Positions 35,202-44,520 of a DNA stretch of 64,000 nt are shown piece by piece. The notes below the pieces were generated by a model. The model had not been told where the DNA came from. It was given only the letters and a program-made list of their open reading frames with translations, and ran no database searches. The DNA is taken from NCBI RefSeq assembly GCF_002855555.1, contig NZ_PKRT01000002.1, positions 124,001 to 188,000 of the forward strand. Reading direction: 5' to 3'. Source of the stretch: Novosphingobium sp. TH158. GTDB taxonomy: Bacteria; Pseudomonadota; Alphaproteobacteria; Sphingomonadales; Sphingomonadaceae. The position numbers were made by a program, and so were the translations under genes. Each line of letters opens with the position of its first letter. The first letter of the stretch is position 1.

Positions 35202-35233
35202 GGCCCGGACGGCAACGTCCGGGCCATTTTTTT
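35202..35233 (+). terminator. Strong Rho-independent terminator
   Basis: GGCCCGGAC (35202-35210) pairs perfectly with GTCCGGGCC (35217-35225), with a 6-base loop, followed by A and seven T residues. It is 158 bases after the rimO stop, leaving room for a long 3' UTR or a small RNA. Confidence 0.85.
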
Positions 35234-35268
35234 GTTCGCTATCAGGCGGCTGGAAGCCAGCCTGCCGA

Positions 35269-36267
35269 TCAGAACAGGCGGGTGAGGAGATAGAACGCTG
35301 CGCCCACCAAGCCGCTCATCGGGATGGTGATGAACCAGGCCGCGACCACATTTGCCGCCACGCCCCAGCGCACCGCGCTTGCACGGCGGGCAACGCCCGT
35401 GCCGATGACCGAGCCAGTGATCGCATGGGTGGTGGAAATCGGAATGCCCAGCGAAGAAGCGCCGAACACGATGATGGACCCTGCCGTCGAAGCGCAGAAC
35501 CCCGTGTGGTGGTTCAGCTTGGTGATCTTGGTGCCCATGGTCTTGATGATCTTCCAGCCGCCTGAGAGCGTTCCCAGTGCGATCGCGCCGTAGCAGCTCA
35601 GCACCACCCATTCCGGCACGTGGAATTCGCCGCCAAGGTGGCCGGTCGAATAGAGCAGGACGGTGATGATCCCCATCGTCTTCTGCGCATCGTTGCCACC
35701 ATGGCTGATCGAATAGGCCGCAGACGAGAACAGGTGCATGCCCTTGAACACGTTCTCCGCCTTGCGCGGGTGAACCGCGCGGAAGATCCACGAGGTCAGC
35801 AGCACCAGAGCCATGGCAATCACCATGCCGAGTGTCGGCGAAAGGAAGATGGCCAGGAAGGTCTCGATGGTCTTCGGGCCGCCCACCGCCTCGGTACCGC
35901 CATGGGCAATACCGGCGCCAAGCAGGCCGCCGATCAGCGCGTGACTGGACGATGAGGGGATGCCCTTGATCCAGGTCAGCACGTTCCAGAACATGGCCCC
36001 GACCAAGGCGCCGAAAACCACAGCCGGAGTGACCGTATTGGGATCGATGATCCCCTTGCCGATGGTCTCGGCAACGTGGAGGCCGACAAGCCAGTAAGCG
36101 GCAAAGTTGCCGAGCGCGGCAAATGCCACGGCCATGACCGGCGAAAGCAGGCGGGTGGAAACCACCGTGGCAATCGAATTGGCCGCATCGTGCAGCCCGT
36201 TGAGAAAATCGAAAGCCAGCGCCAGAGCGACGAGGCCGATCAGCAGCGGCATGGCAAGCTCGTGCAT
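35269..36267 (-). CDS. pit: PiT-family inorganic phosphate transporter
   Basis: A 332-residue inner-membrane carrier with about ten hydrophobic segments, driven by H+ or Na+ symport of phosphate or metal-phosphate. Both PiT signature repeats are present: NGLHDAANSIATVVSTR near the N-terminus and SHGGNDAQKTMG in the middle. AAGGAG precedes ATG 36267. It follows the DUF47 gene by 24 bases and shares its Pho box. Confidence 0.95.
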   Translation of the reverse strand: MHELAMPLLIGLVALALAFDFLNGLHDAANSIATVVSTRLLSPVMAVAFAALGNFAAYWLVGLHVAETIGKGIIDPNTVTPAVVFGALVGAMFWNVLTWIKGIPSSSSHALIGGLLGAGIAHGGTEAVGGPKTIETFLAIFLSPTLGMVIAMALVLLTSWIFRAVHPRKAENVFKGMHLFSSAAYSISHGGNDAQKTMGIITVLLYSTGHLGGEFHVPEWVVLSCYGAIALGTLSGGWKIIKTMGTKITKLNHHTGFCASTAGSIIVFGASSLGIPISTTHAITGSVIGTGVARRASAVRWGVAANVVAAWFITIPMSGLVGAAFYLLTRLF

Positions 36268-36291
36268 TGCCGTTCTCCTTCGCGAGCCTTC

Positions 36292-36939
36292 TCAGGCGTG
36301 GTCGATGACGAGGCTGTCGATCTCGTTGGCAACGTCCTCGAAGGCATCGGCGATGCGTTCGAGGTGCTTGTAGATCTCGCGGGCAACGATGAAGTCCAGC
36401 GTCTTGCCGCCGTCGCGCGCCTTCATGTAGTGCGCCTTCATCCCGGCATCGTGCAGGTTGTCCACCTTGCCTTCCAGGCTGACCAGCTCGCCGGTCAGCT
36501 TGTGCAGGCGATCGCCGTTGCGCTCCAGATCGCGCAGCAGGGGCAGTGCTTCGGCAATGATGTTCGAGGCAGTGAGAGCGATTCCGGCGATCTCCTGCAT
36601 CTGCACGTCGAAGGCGGAGAACTCGTACAGTTCCACGGCCGATGCGGCAGATTGCATCTCGTCGATCACATCGTCCATCGCGCCGATCAGCGAAGTGATG
36701 GCACCGCGATCGAACGGTGCGAGAAAGGTCTGGCGGACCTCGTGCAGCGTCTTGCGGATGATATCGTCCGCATCGTGTTCACGGTCGCGGATCGTCGCGA
36801 TCTGGGCGTGGGCATCGCCCTCGCCGCGCGACAGGGCATCGAGCGCCTTGGCAGCCTCGACAATCGTCGCACCGTGGCTCTCGAACAGTTCGTAGAAGTC
36901 ACCCGACTTGGGCAGCAGCCTCTGGAACCAAGCAAACAT
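36292..36939 (-). CDS. DUF47 (PhoU-like) Pit accessory protein
   Basis: A 215-residue all-helical cytoplasmic protein of the DUF47/PhoU_div family, which is commonly paired with pit and thought to modulate it. It has ExxxD metal-binding repeats typical of PhoU folds (REHDADDI and AMDDVIDEM). It is the first gene of the operon and has a good Pho box 64-81 bases upstream, so induction by phosphate starvation through PhoB is expected. Confidence 0.92.
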   Translation of the reverse strand: MFAWFQRLLPKSGDFYELFESHGATIVEAAKALDALSRGEGDAHAQIATIRDREHDADDIIRKTLHEVRQTFLAPFDRGAITSLIGAMDDVIDEMQSAASAVELYEFSAFDVQMQEIAGIALTASNIIAEALPLLRDLERNGDRLHKLTGELVSLEGKVDNLHDAGMKAHYMKARDGGKTLDFIVAREIYKHLERIADAFEDVANEIDSLVIDHA

Positions 36940-37002
36940 GAAAAATTCCCCTCGAAACGAAGTGTTCGAATCGCGTTCCCATCCGCAAAACGCGCTAGTT
37001 GC

Positions 37003-37020
37003 ATGACGGTTTCATGACAA
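37003..37020 (-). promoter_or_regulatory. Pho box of the DUF47-pit operon
   Basis: On the minus strand TTGTCAT-GAAA-CCGTCAT: two 7-base half-sites in the same orientation with a 4-base spacer, close to the PhoB consensus CTGTCAT-N4-CTGTCAT (12 of 14 half-site bases). It also lies 57 bases before the divergent serine hydrolase gene. Confidence 0.7.
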
Positions 37021-37076
37021 TGGTGAGACACGCTCGGGTGTGGACTAATCGGCGGACAGAGCTAACCTGCGGGGCC

Positions 37077-38486
37077 ATGAAGATGTCCCTGTTCGCGGCC
37101 AAGGCCGTCATCGCCGTTGCAGCAGTCACCCTTCCCGCAATCTCCTTCGCGCAAGAGCTTTCGCCGGACGAGGCCGCGCGCATCGATGCGGCGGTTACCA
37201 AGGTCCTGACGGAAACCGGTGTGCCCGCAGCGCAGGTCTCCGTGGTGCGCGACGGCCGCATCGTCTTGTCGCGGGCCTGGGGCAAAGCATCGCGCAGCCA
37301 GCCGGTGGCACGGGCGGACATGCGGTTCCAGGTAGCCTCGATCTCGAAGCAGTTCCTTGGCGCGCTGATGCTGATGCTCGAGGATGAGGGCAAGCTGAGC
37401 CTCGACGACAAGGTGGCAAAGTGGCTGCCCGAGGTGACCGGGGCCGATCGCATTACCGTGCGGCAGCTGCTCAACCACACCTCCGGGTTGCAGGATTACT
37501 GGCCGCAGGACTTTGCCTTTGCCGCGATGGAAAAGCCCGTCTCGCCGCGCGACATCGTCGAGCGCTGGGGCAGGAAGCCACTCGACTACGAACCTGGCAC
37601 GCGCTGGCAATATTCCAACACCGGTTATGTCGTGGCCGGGATGATCGCCGAAAAGGCCGGCGGGGCGCATCTTTGGTATCAGTTCGAGAAGCGGATATTC
37701 AAGCCGCTGGGGATTGATCCGGTGCCGATCGATTCCACCACCGGCCCCGCCTTTCCTGAAGGGCACAACCGCTTTGCCCTTGGCCCGGTGCGGCCGGCAA
37801 CGCCCCCGGCGCGCGGCTGGCTGTGGGCGGCGGGCGAACTCGCCATGTCGGCCCAGGATCTGGCCAAGTGGAATATCGCGCGGATCGAACGCAAGCTGCT
37901 GCCGCCCGAAGACTGGGAAGAGATGGAGCGCCCGGCGATCCTTAAAGGCGGCACAACAAGCAATTATGGCCTGGGTGTATTCAAGGTCACTTCGGGCGGT
38001 CGAACGCTGATCGACCATGGCGGCGCTTCGGTGGGCTTCCTCTCGCTCAACCGGGTCTGGCCGGACGCCCGGGCGGCAGTGTCCGTCCTGACCAACGGCG
38101 ATTTCGGCGGAGCGCAGGACAAGATCTCGGATGCGGTGGCAGAGATTGTCCTGCCGCGCGGCCCGCAGGCGAGCCTCGCCGAAACACCCCGCACGGAGGA
38201 TGCCCGCTCTGTCCTCGCCGGACTCGCGAAGGGCACCATCGATCCGGCCCGGTTCACCGAAAACGCCCGGTACTATTTCACGCCGGCGACGCTTGCGGAC
38301 TATCGCGAAACCCTGGCCCGGCTGGGTGAGCCGACCGCGATCGAGCCGCTGCGCTCGCCCCGCCTGCGCGGCGGTTTCGTCAACCGGGTGTTCAAGGTGA
38401 GCTGGCCGGGCCGGTCGCTCTACCTCAGCACCTATGCCGAAGCCGGCGATCAGGGCTGCTGGGAACAGTTCATGCTGACCGAGTAG
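37077..38486 (+). CDS. Exported serine hydrolase of the beta-lactamase/PBP superfamily
   Basis: A 469-residue protein with a signal peptide (1-25, ISFAQ) and a class-C-beta-lactamase-like domain (PF00144 type). The nucleophile motif is S88-I-S-K91 (VASISK), the second motif is YSNTGY and the third region is DHGGASVGF. Such proteins are esterases, D-aminopeptidases or lactamases; the sequence does not decide which, and it is not a typical AmpC. ATG 37077 is chosen; the upstream frame crosses the Pho box. It ends 5 bases before the convergent Smr gene. Confidence 0.85.
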   Translation: MKMSLFAAKAVIAVAAVTLPAISFAQELSPDEAARIDAAVTKVLTETGVPAAQVSVVRDGRIVLSRAWGKASRSQPVARADMRFQVASISKQFLGALMLMLEDEGKLSLDDKVAKWLPEVTGADRITVRQLLNHTSGLQDYWPQDFAFAAMEKPVSPRDIVERWGRKPLDYEPGTRWQYSNTGYVVAGMIAEKAGGAHLWYQFEKRIFKPLGIDPVPIDSTTGPAFPEGHNRFALGPVRPATPPARGWLWAAGELAMSAQDLAKWNIARIERKLLPPEDWEEMERPAILKGGTTSNYGLGVFKVTSGGRTLIDHGGASVGFLSLNRVWPDARAAVSVLTNGDFGGAQDKISDAVAEIVLPRGPQASLAETPRTEDARSVLAGLAKGTIDPARFTENARYYFTPATLADYRETLARLGEPTAIEPLRSPRLRGGFVNRVFKVSWPGRSLYLSTYAEAGDQGCWEQFMLTE

Positions 38487-38491
38487 CGGCG

Positions 38492-39064
38492 CTACTTTCG
38501 CCGCAGCACGACATAGACCGCACCTGCACCGCCGTGGCGCGGATGGGCGCCACGAACGGCAGCGATCTTCGACGCATGGCTACCGTGAGCCAGCCAGTCG
38601 AGCAGCTTGGCGCGGATCACCCCGCGCTGACCGTGCCCCGCCCCGCGATCGACCGGGCGCGGCCGGCCGGTTATCACCAGCACCATCCGCACGCCCTGGG
38701 AGTGGGCAAGGTGCAGGCCATGCTCCAGCCGGCTCCACGCCGCGTCGAGCGAATGGCCATGCAGGTCGATGGTGAAATCGGGCGAAACCACTCCGCGCAA
38801 CAGCTTGCGATCCCAGGTGGCATCAAGACCATGGCGGACCAGCGAGCGCGGCGCTTCTGCCCCAGGGCGCGGAGCCTCGACCGGCTGCGGCGCGGCGGGA
38901 GCCTGAGCGGACTTCGTCCGCGCGGCGCGCATCGCCGGGTCCGGGCTGGCTGCAAGCTCGAGATCGGCCATCGCCATGCGCGCGCCGTGAAGCGGCTTCA
39001 CCGTTGCCGCGACGCGCGACCACAGCGCAGCTTCCTCGCCGCTCAACTTGCGGGGACGGCGCAC
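38492..39064 (-). CDS. Smr/MutS2-type domain protein
   Basis: A 190-residue protein: about 100 disordered Ala/Pro/Arg-rich residues, then a C-terminal Smr domain with DLHGHSLDAAW, VLVITGR and RHGGAGAVYVVLRR, a fold linked to nucleic-acid cleavage (stand-alone relatives include YdaL/SmrA). I chose GTG 39064, two bases after the mltA stop, where the conserved RRPRKLS... sequence begins. It sits at the end of the Tim44-mltA-smr operon. Confidence 0.85.
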   Translation of the reverse strand: MRRPRKLSGEEAALWSRVAATVKPLHGARMAMADLELAASPDPAMRAARTKSAQAPAAPQPVEAPRPGAEAPRSLVRHGLDATWDRKLLRGVVSPDFTIDLHGHSLDAAWSRLEHGLHLAHSQGVRMVLVITGRPRPVDRGAGHGQRGVIRAKLLDWLAHGSHASKIAAVRGAHPRHGGAGAVYVVLRRK

Positions 39065-39066
39065 GT

Positions 39067-40296
39067 TTACTGGGTTCCGAGCCGCGAAAGCGTGCCCTTG
39101 GGGAGCAGCAGCAAGGCCTCGCCCCGGCCGGTCATTCCGCCGGCGATTGTCCGCGCGGTAGGACCGGCTCCCCAGAACGTATCGAAACGGTTGGCACCCT
39201 TGATTGCGCCACCGGTATCCTGGGCCACCCACAGGCCGCTTGCCTCCGGCCGGTCAAGCGCCAGCCAGACGGGGGCACCAAGCGGGGTGAAGGCCGGATC
39301 TGCCGCCACGCTGGACTGTCCGCGCACCGGCACGCCAAGCGCTCCGAGCGGTCCATCCCCGGTGATCTCGCGGAAGAAGATGTAGGAAAGGTTTTCCCGC
39401 ATGATTGCCTTGCCGGCCTCGGGATTCTCGCGCAGCCAGGCCATCAGGCCCTGCATCGAGGTTGGATATTGCCCCGGCCCGCCGATCAGCCCGCGTTCGC
39501 GCATCAGCGAGCCGATGCCAACATAATCGCGGCCATTCTGCCCGGCATAGCCAATGCGGATCACCGTGCCATCGGGACCGATCAGGCGGCCGGAGCCCTG
39601 GATTTGCAGGAAGAAGAACTCGATGGCGTCGGCAGCATAGGCAATTTCCAGCCCCTTGCCCTTGAGCGCACCGTCTTCGATGGCTGCACGATCATGGTAA
39701 GGCACGAACTTGCCGAACTCGTTCACCCGGCCAAGCGGCGGTGTGCCCGTGCGCTGTTCGAGGGGAATTTCATCAGGCCAGCCACGCACCAGATCAGGCG
39801 GCAGCTTGTAGACCGGAACGGTAAAGCCGGGCTGTTCGGAGCGGGTGCCGGCGATCTCCGGCTCGTAATAGCCGGTGGCAAAGGCCTTGCCCTCGCCTAC
39901 CTGCGCGGTCTCGAAGTGGCGGGCGAAAAAGGCCGGGGCCTCGGCCGCGCTCCATGCCGGCGCGGCGCGGCAAGCCTCGCCCCAGTCGGAAGGCCGGGTG
40001 AGCCCGCTGGTGTCCGTTCGCGCGGTCAGCCGGGGGCAGCTTTCGATGAACGAGCGCAGCGCGGCGCTTGCCCGTCCGTTGCCCAGCGCCAGTGTTTCTA
40101 TCGCAGGCCCGGGCCGCACGCCGAGTTGCGCGGCAGTGGCGGCAGGAGGCGGCGGCGGCACAGGAGCCGGCGTAATTGCGGGGCTAGGGATCGCAGCCGG
40201 ATAGCCCGGCGGCGGCGATGCTTGCGGTATCAGGGTGCAGGCGGAAAGGCTGGCAAGTGCGGCGAGTGCAAAGGCACCCCTGAACCAGCCCCCCAT
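39067..40296 (-). CDS. mltA: Membrane-bound lytic murein transglycosylase A
   Basis: A 409-residue outer-membrane lipoprotein that cleaves the glycan strand. The signal sequence ends in lipobox LSAC at about residue 20, followed by a Pro/Ala-rich tether (about 25-55). The MltA domain has GYYEPEIAGTR and FFLQIQGSGRL, and the C-terminal 3D domain contains VAQDTGGAIKGANRFDTFWG with its conserved Asp residues. It lies between a Tim44-like gene and smr. Confidence 0.95.
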   Translation of the reverse strand: MGGWFRGAFALAALASLSACTLIPQASPPPGYPAAIPSPAITPAPVPPPPPAATAAQLGVRPGPAIETLALGNGRASAALRSFIESCPRLTARTDTSGLTRPSDWGEACRAAPAWSAAEAPAFFARHFETAQVGEGKAFATGYYEPEIAGTRSEQPGFTVPVYKLPPDLVRGWPDEIPLEQRTGTPPLGRVNEFGKFVPYHDRAAIEDGALKGKGLEIAYAADAIEFFFLQIQGSGRLIGPDGTVIRIGYAGQNGRDYVGIGSLMRERGLIGGPGQYPTSMQGLMAWLRENPEAGKAIMRENLSYIFFREITGDGPLGALGVPVRGQSSVAADPAFTPLGAPVWLALDRPEASGLWVAQDTGGAIKGANRFDTFWGAGPTARTIAGGMTGRGEALLLLPKGTLSRLGTQ

Positions 40297-40306
40297 AACC
40301 GGAACC

Positions 40307-40990
40307 TCAGCCTTCGTCGGTTTCGTCGAGCAGCCAGTCCAGGCTGGCAGACTTCACGTTGCGGCTGAAGGTCCACACGTCGATCGCCTCGACCGCGTCA
40401 GTCAGCGAACCGGCAATGACAGTGCCACTGGCGTCGCGGGTGACGGCGGCAATGTCCGAGCGGAAGCGCACGGTGATGCGCGCCATCGGGGCATTGAAGC
40501 TGGCTTCGGCAACGACCGCTTCCTCGATGCGGACCAGCCGGTTGTCGAGAACTTCGCCCGCCGCATTGCGCGCATCAATGGCGGCGCAGAAGCCTTCGTA
40601 GACGTCACGGTCGCACAGGTGCGAAAGCTCTTCCTTGTCACCGCGCCAATAGGCTTCGAGGATCATGCGATAGGCACCTTCGGCACCGGCAAGGAAGGTG
40701 AGCAGGTCGAACCGGCGGTCAACGGCGGCGATCTCGCGCAGCGCGCGATCTGCCGGCGCCATCACGCCCTGCATCTCGCGTTCACGACCCTGCGGCGGAG
40801 CAAGCCGGTCAGCCGGCTTGGGCATCGGCACCACGTTTGACGGGCGGGCTTGCGAACCAGCGTCGAACCGACCGGCAATCGTCTCTTCCTCGTGCTCGGC
40901 ACGGCGGCCGAGAACCGAATAGAGGCGCAGGCCAAGGAAGGCTGCGATAAGGGCCAGGATGACGATCTCGGTCACGGTTGCGACTTTCAC
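40307..40990 (-). CDS. Tim44/TimA domain membrane-anchored protein
   Basis: A protein of about 227 residues with one N-terminal membrane helix (EIVILALIAAFLGLRLYSVLG), a charged linker and a C-terminal Tim44-like domain (about 90-220, FLAGAEGAYRMILEAYWRGD). Tim44 relatives in alphaproteobacteria are thought to assist membrane-protein biogenesis, and the divergent secB gene fits that theme. The start is uncertain: GTG at 41014, 40990 or 40975 are all possible; I list 40990. The mltA gene begins 10 bases after its stop. Confidence 0.85.
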   Translation of the reverse strand: MKVATVTEIVILALIAAFLGLRLYSVLGRRAEHEEETIAGRFDAGSQARPSNVVPMPKPADRLAPPQGREREMQGVMAPADRALREIAAVDRRFDLLTFLAGAEGAYRMILEAYWRGDKEELSHLCDRDVYEGFCAAIDARNAAGEVLDNRLVRIEEAVVAEASFNAPMARITVRFRSDIAAVTRDASGTVIAGSLTDAVEAIDVWTFSRNVKSASLDWLLDETDEG

Positions 40991-41207
40991 TCCATGCGTG
41001 GGAATGCCCCACACTGCTGTTTCCTAAACCCAGATAGGTATCGTTGACAAATGAACAACGAGTGAGCGGCGATATTCGGGCAACTTTTCGCGCCCAAGCG
41101 ATGCAGGCCTGCCGCAGTGTGTCCATGCAAGCACGGTTGCCGCGCCACCTGCGGGGTGCTAGGCGCGCCGCAACAGCTTTCCATCTAGCTTCAGGAACAT
41201 GTCGAAA

Positions 41208-41726
41208 ATGGCCGACGAAGGCAACGTCATCACCGATCTCAACCTCGATTCGCCCGCTCCCAACGGCGAAGACACCGGTCCCGCAGCAGGCGTGATTTCG
41301 CAGTATGTGAAGGACCTGTCGGTCGAGAACCCGAATGCCCCGGCGGCTTACCAGTGGCAGGACGCTCCGCAGCTTGACGTGCAGCTGAACGTCGAATCCG
41401 ACCAGGTCGATGGCGAAATCCACGAAGTGAAGCTGCGCATCCAGCTCACCTCGAAGCACGAAGCCGGCACGGCCTTCATCGTCGAACTGACCTACTGCGG
41501 CCTGATCGGCATGCGCGGCCTTCCGGCCGAGGCCATGCACGCCTTCACCTATGCCGAAGCGCCGCGCATCCTGTTCCCCTTCGCCCGCCGCATCATCGCC
41601 GATGCCGTGCGCGATGCGGGCTTCCCGCCGGTGATGCTCGATCCGATCGACTTCAACGGGCTCTACGCGCAGCAGCTTGCCGCAGCGCAGTCCGCCGCTG
41701 AAGGCGAGCCGGCCGGCAACGCCTGA
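41208..41726 (+). CDS. secB: Protein-export chaperone SecB
   Basis: A 172-residue homotetrameric chaperone that holds preproteins unfolded and hands them to SecA. Conserved parts are ISQYVKDLSVENPNAP, VELTYCGLIGM and APRILFPFARRIIADAVRDA. I prefer ATG 41208 (MADEGN) because AGGA lies 11 bases before it; ATG 41199 would leave only two bases of spacing. It is divergent from the Tim44-like gene across a 217-base gap in which I see no further feature. murJ follows. Confidence 0.95.
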   Translation: MADEGNVITDLNLDSPAPNGEDTGPAAGVISQYVKDLSVENPNAPAAYQWQDAPQLDVQLNVESDQVDGEIHEVKLRIQLTSKHEAGTAFIVELTYCGLIGMRGLPAEAMHAFTYAEAPRILFPFARRIIADAVRDAGFPPVMLDPIDFNGLYAQQLAAAQSAAEGEPAGNA

Positions 41727-41752
41727 CGCCCGGCTGAACCGCGGGTCGCAGC

Positions 41753-43372
41753 ATGAGCCTGATCAGGAACGTCGGCACGATCGGAGGGCTGACGGCGATC
41801 AGCCGCGTCTTCGGCTTCGCACGCGACATGCTGCTGGCCCGCGTGCTCGGCGCGGGGCTGGTGGCAGACGCGTTCCAGCTGGCCTTTACCCTGCCGAACA
41901 CCTTCCGCCGGCTGTTTGCCGAAGGCGCCTTCAGCGTTGCCTTCGTGCCGATGTACAGCCGCGCCCTGCACGGTGCGGACGGCAAGCCGGGTAGCGAGGA
42001 AGCGGCCGAAAAGTTCGCGGACGACGTGCTCGCGGTTTTCGTCTGGGTGCTGTTTGCCTTCAGCGCGCTGGCCATGGTCTTCATGCCGGGGATCGTCTGG
42101 CTGCTGGCCCGCGAATATGCCAACGTAGCCGGGAAGTTCGAACTTTCGGTCTTCCTCAGCCGGGTCACCTTCCCTTACCTGTTCTTCATCAGCCTGGTCG
42201 CCATGCTATCCGGCCTGCTCAATGCGCGCTCGCGCTTCGGGCCGGGCGCATTTGCGCCGGTGCTGCTCAACATTTTCCTGATCAGCGGCATCCTGCTGGG
42301 CAACCACCTGCGCGGCACCAGCATCGACGATACCGTTGTCGGCTATTGCCTGGCCGGGGCAGTCTCGCTCTCGGGCCTGGCACAATTTCTCTACCTGTGG
42401 TGGGAAACGCGCCGCGCAGGCGTGCGCCTCAAGGTCACAATGCCGCGCCTGACGCCCGAAGTGCGCAAGATGGGCGCGCTGATCCTGCCCGCCACTTTCG
42501 GCGCCGGCATTTACCAGATCAGCCAGCTGGTCGACACCTTCTTCGCCACCAGCCTGCCGCAGGGATCGCTGTCGCTGCTCAAGCTGGCGGACCGGCTCAA
42601 CCAGATGCCGCTGGGCATTGTCGGCATCGCGCTGGGCACCGCGATCCTGCCGATGCTCTCGCGCCACATTCACACCGGTGATGCGAAGGAAGCGCAGCGC
42701 CTGCAATCGAACGCCTTCGAGATCGCCACCCTGCTGACCCTGCCCGCTGCCGTGGCACTGGCAGTCTGCGCACCGGCATTCTGCACGGCCTTTTTCGTCG
42801 GCGGCAAGTTCACGGCCAATGACGGAGCGATCATGGCCAACATCGTGGTTGCCCTTGTTGCCGGCCTGCCCGCCTATGTCATCGTCAAGATCCTCAACCC
42901 CGGCTTCTTCGCCCGCGAGGACACGCGCACCCCGGTGTGGACGGCACTCGCCTCGCTGATCTTCAACGTGGCAGTGAACATCTACGTCGTCGAACGCTAT
43001 GGCATCGTCGGCCTCGCGGCGGCGACGGCGGCTTCTGCCAGCCTCAACTGCCTGCTGCTCTATGCCATCCTGCACAAGCGCGGCTGGTTCCACTTCACCG
43101 CCAAGCTCGGCGGCCGGATCGCCCGCCAGCTGGTCGCAACTGCAGCCATGGGTGCGGCGCTGTGGTGGGCCATGCCGATGCTGGCCAGCCGTTATGGCGG
43201 CCCGGTTATCGATCGCGTGTGGTCGCTCTCCGCGTTGGTCGGGCTGGGACTGGTCGTGTTCTTCGGCGTCGCCTGGATGGTTGGCGCGCTTGACGAAGAC
43301 CTGATCAAGCTGCTCAAGCGCCGCCGCTCCAAGCGCACCAAGTCAGACAACGAAATCATCGAGGTTCAGTAA
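41753..43372 (+). CDS. murJ: Lipid II flippase MurJ
   Basis: A 539-residue polytopic inner-membrane protein (about 14 helices, MviN family) that flips lipid II for peptidoglycan synthesis. The N-terminus, [20 protein letters not shown], is the family signature; [20 protein letters not shown] follows in helix 2. It starts 26 bases after secB and ends 2 bases before trpS, so the three genes are probably co-transcribed. Confidence 0.96.
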   Translation: MSLIRNVGTIGGLTAISRVFGFARDMLLARVLGAGLVADAFQLAFTLPNTFRRLFAEGAFSVAFVPMYSRALHGADGKPGSEEAAEKFADDVLAVFVWVLFAFSALAMVFMPGIVWLLAREYANVAGKFELSVFLSRVTFPYLFFISLVAMLSGLLNARSRFGPGAFAPVLLNIFLISGILLGNHLRGTSIDDTVVGYCLAGAVSLSGLAQFLYLWWETRRAGVRLKVTMPRLTPEVRKMGALILPATFGAGIYQISQLVDTFFATSLPQGSLSLLKLADRLNQMPLGIVGIALGTAILPMLSRHIHTGDAKEAQRLQSNAFEIATLLTLPAAVALAVCAPAFCTAFFVGGKFTANDGAIMANIVVALVAGLPAYVIVKILNPGFFAREDTRTPVWTALASLIFNVAVNIYVVERYGIVGLAAATAASASLNCLLLYAILHKRGWFHFTAKLGGRIARQLVATAAMGAALWWAMPMLASRYGGPVIDRVWSLSALVGLGLVVFFGVAWMVGALDEDLIKLLKRRRSKRTKSDNEIIEVQ

Positions 43373-43374
43373 TC

Positions 43375-44394
43375 ATGCGTGTCGTCTCCGGCATCCAGCC
43401 AACCGGCAATCTCCACCTGGGCAATTACCTGGGGGCGATCCGCAACTGGGTGCGGATGCAGGACGAGGTATCGTCCGGTGGCGGCCAGTGCCTGTTCTTC
43501 CTTGCTGACCTTCACGCCATTTCCATGCCGCACGTGCCTGCGGAACTGGCCGCCAACACGCGCGAGATGGTGGCAGCGCTGGTGGCCTGCGGCGTGGATC
43601 CCGATCGGTCGATCCTGTTCAACCAGGCCCAGGTGCCCCAGCATTCCGAGCTGCAGTGGCTGCTGAACGGCACGGCCCGCATGGGCTGGCTGAACCGCAT
43701 GACGCAGTGGAAGGACAAGGCGGGCAAGAACCGCGAGGGTGCCTCCATCGCGCTGTTCACCTATCCCGTTCTGCAGGCGGCCGACGTGCTGCTGTACCAG
43801 GCCACCCACGTGCCGGTGGGCGAGGACCAGAAGCAGCACCTGGAACTGGCGCGCGACATCGCGCAGAAGTTCAACAACGACTTCGCTTCCGAGCAGGCCC
43901 CCGTCTTCACCCTGCCCGATCCGATCATCCCGCCCGAAGCGGCCCGGATCATGAGCCTGCGCGATGGTTCGGCGAAGATGAGCAAGTCGGATCCTTCCGA
44001 CATGAGCCGCATCAACCTGACGGACGATGCCGATACGATCATGCAGAAGGTGAAGAAGGCCAAGACCGATCCCGAGCCGCTTCCTTCCGACAAGGCAGGG
44101 CTTGAGGGCCGGCCCGAGGCGGCGAACCTCGTGGGCATCTATGCCGTGCTTTCGGGAATGACTGTCGATGCCGTGCTGGCAGACTTCGGCGGCGAAGGCT
44201 TTGGCAAGTTCAAGCCCGCGTTGGGTGACCTGCTGGTGAGCAAGCTGGCCCCGATCAACGCCCGTTTCATCGAACTTCGCCAGGACCGTGCTGCGCTCGA
44301 TGCCATCCTGCACCAAGGTGCGGCGAAGGCCCGCGCGCTGGCCGTGCCGACGCTGGAACGGACCTACGAAGCGCTGGGACTTGTCCGGGGCTGA
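43375..44394 (+). CDS. trpS: Tryptophan--tRNA ligase
   Basis: A 339-residue class I synthetase that charges tRNA-Trp. The HIGH-type motif is GNLHLGNY and the second signature is [26 protein letters not shown] and [17 protein letters not shown] are family landmarks. ATG 43375 follows the murJ stop by two bases, the murJ-trpS order being common in alphaproteobacteria. Confidence 0.97.
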   Translation: MRVVSGIQPTGNLHLGNYLGAIRNWVRMQDEVSSGGGQCLFFLADLHAISMPHVPAELAANTREMVAALVACGVDPDRSILFNQAQVPQHSELQWLLNGTARMGWLNRMTQWKDKAGKNREGASIALFTYPVLQAADVLLYQATHVPVGEDQKQHLELARDIAQKFNNDFASEQAPVFTLPDPIIPPEAARIMSLRDGSAKMSKSDPSDMSRINLTDDADTIMQKVKKAKTDPEPLPSDKAGLEGRPEAANLVGIYAVLSGMTVDAVLADFGGEGFGKFKPALGDLLVSKLAPINARFIELRQDRAALDAILHQGAAKARALAVPTLERTYEALGLVRG

Positions 44395-44520
44395 TACGCC
44401 CTGCATTCAACCCCTGTTCAGCGCGCTCGCACTAGGGCAGATTGTCATCAACGGGGATGCGTTGCGCGCGGCCGGAATGGGCGCAATTGGCGTTTCCCCG
44501 CATGGTCTTGGGGAATACCG

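Noticed and set aside
35040..35285. 81-codon frame after rimO
   Set aside because: It overlaps the rimO stop, runs through a strong terminator and into pit on the opposite strand, and has no ribosome binding site or motif.
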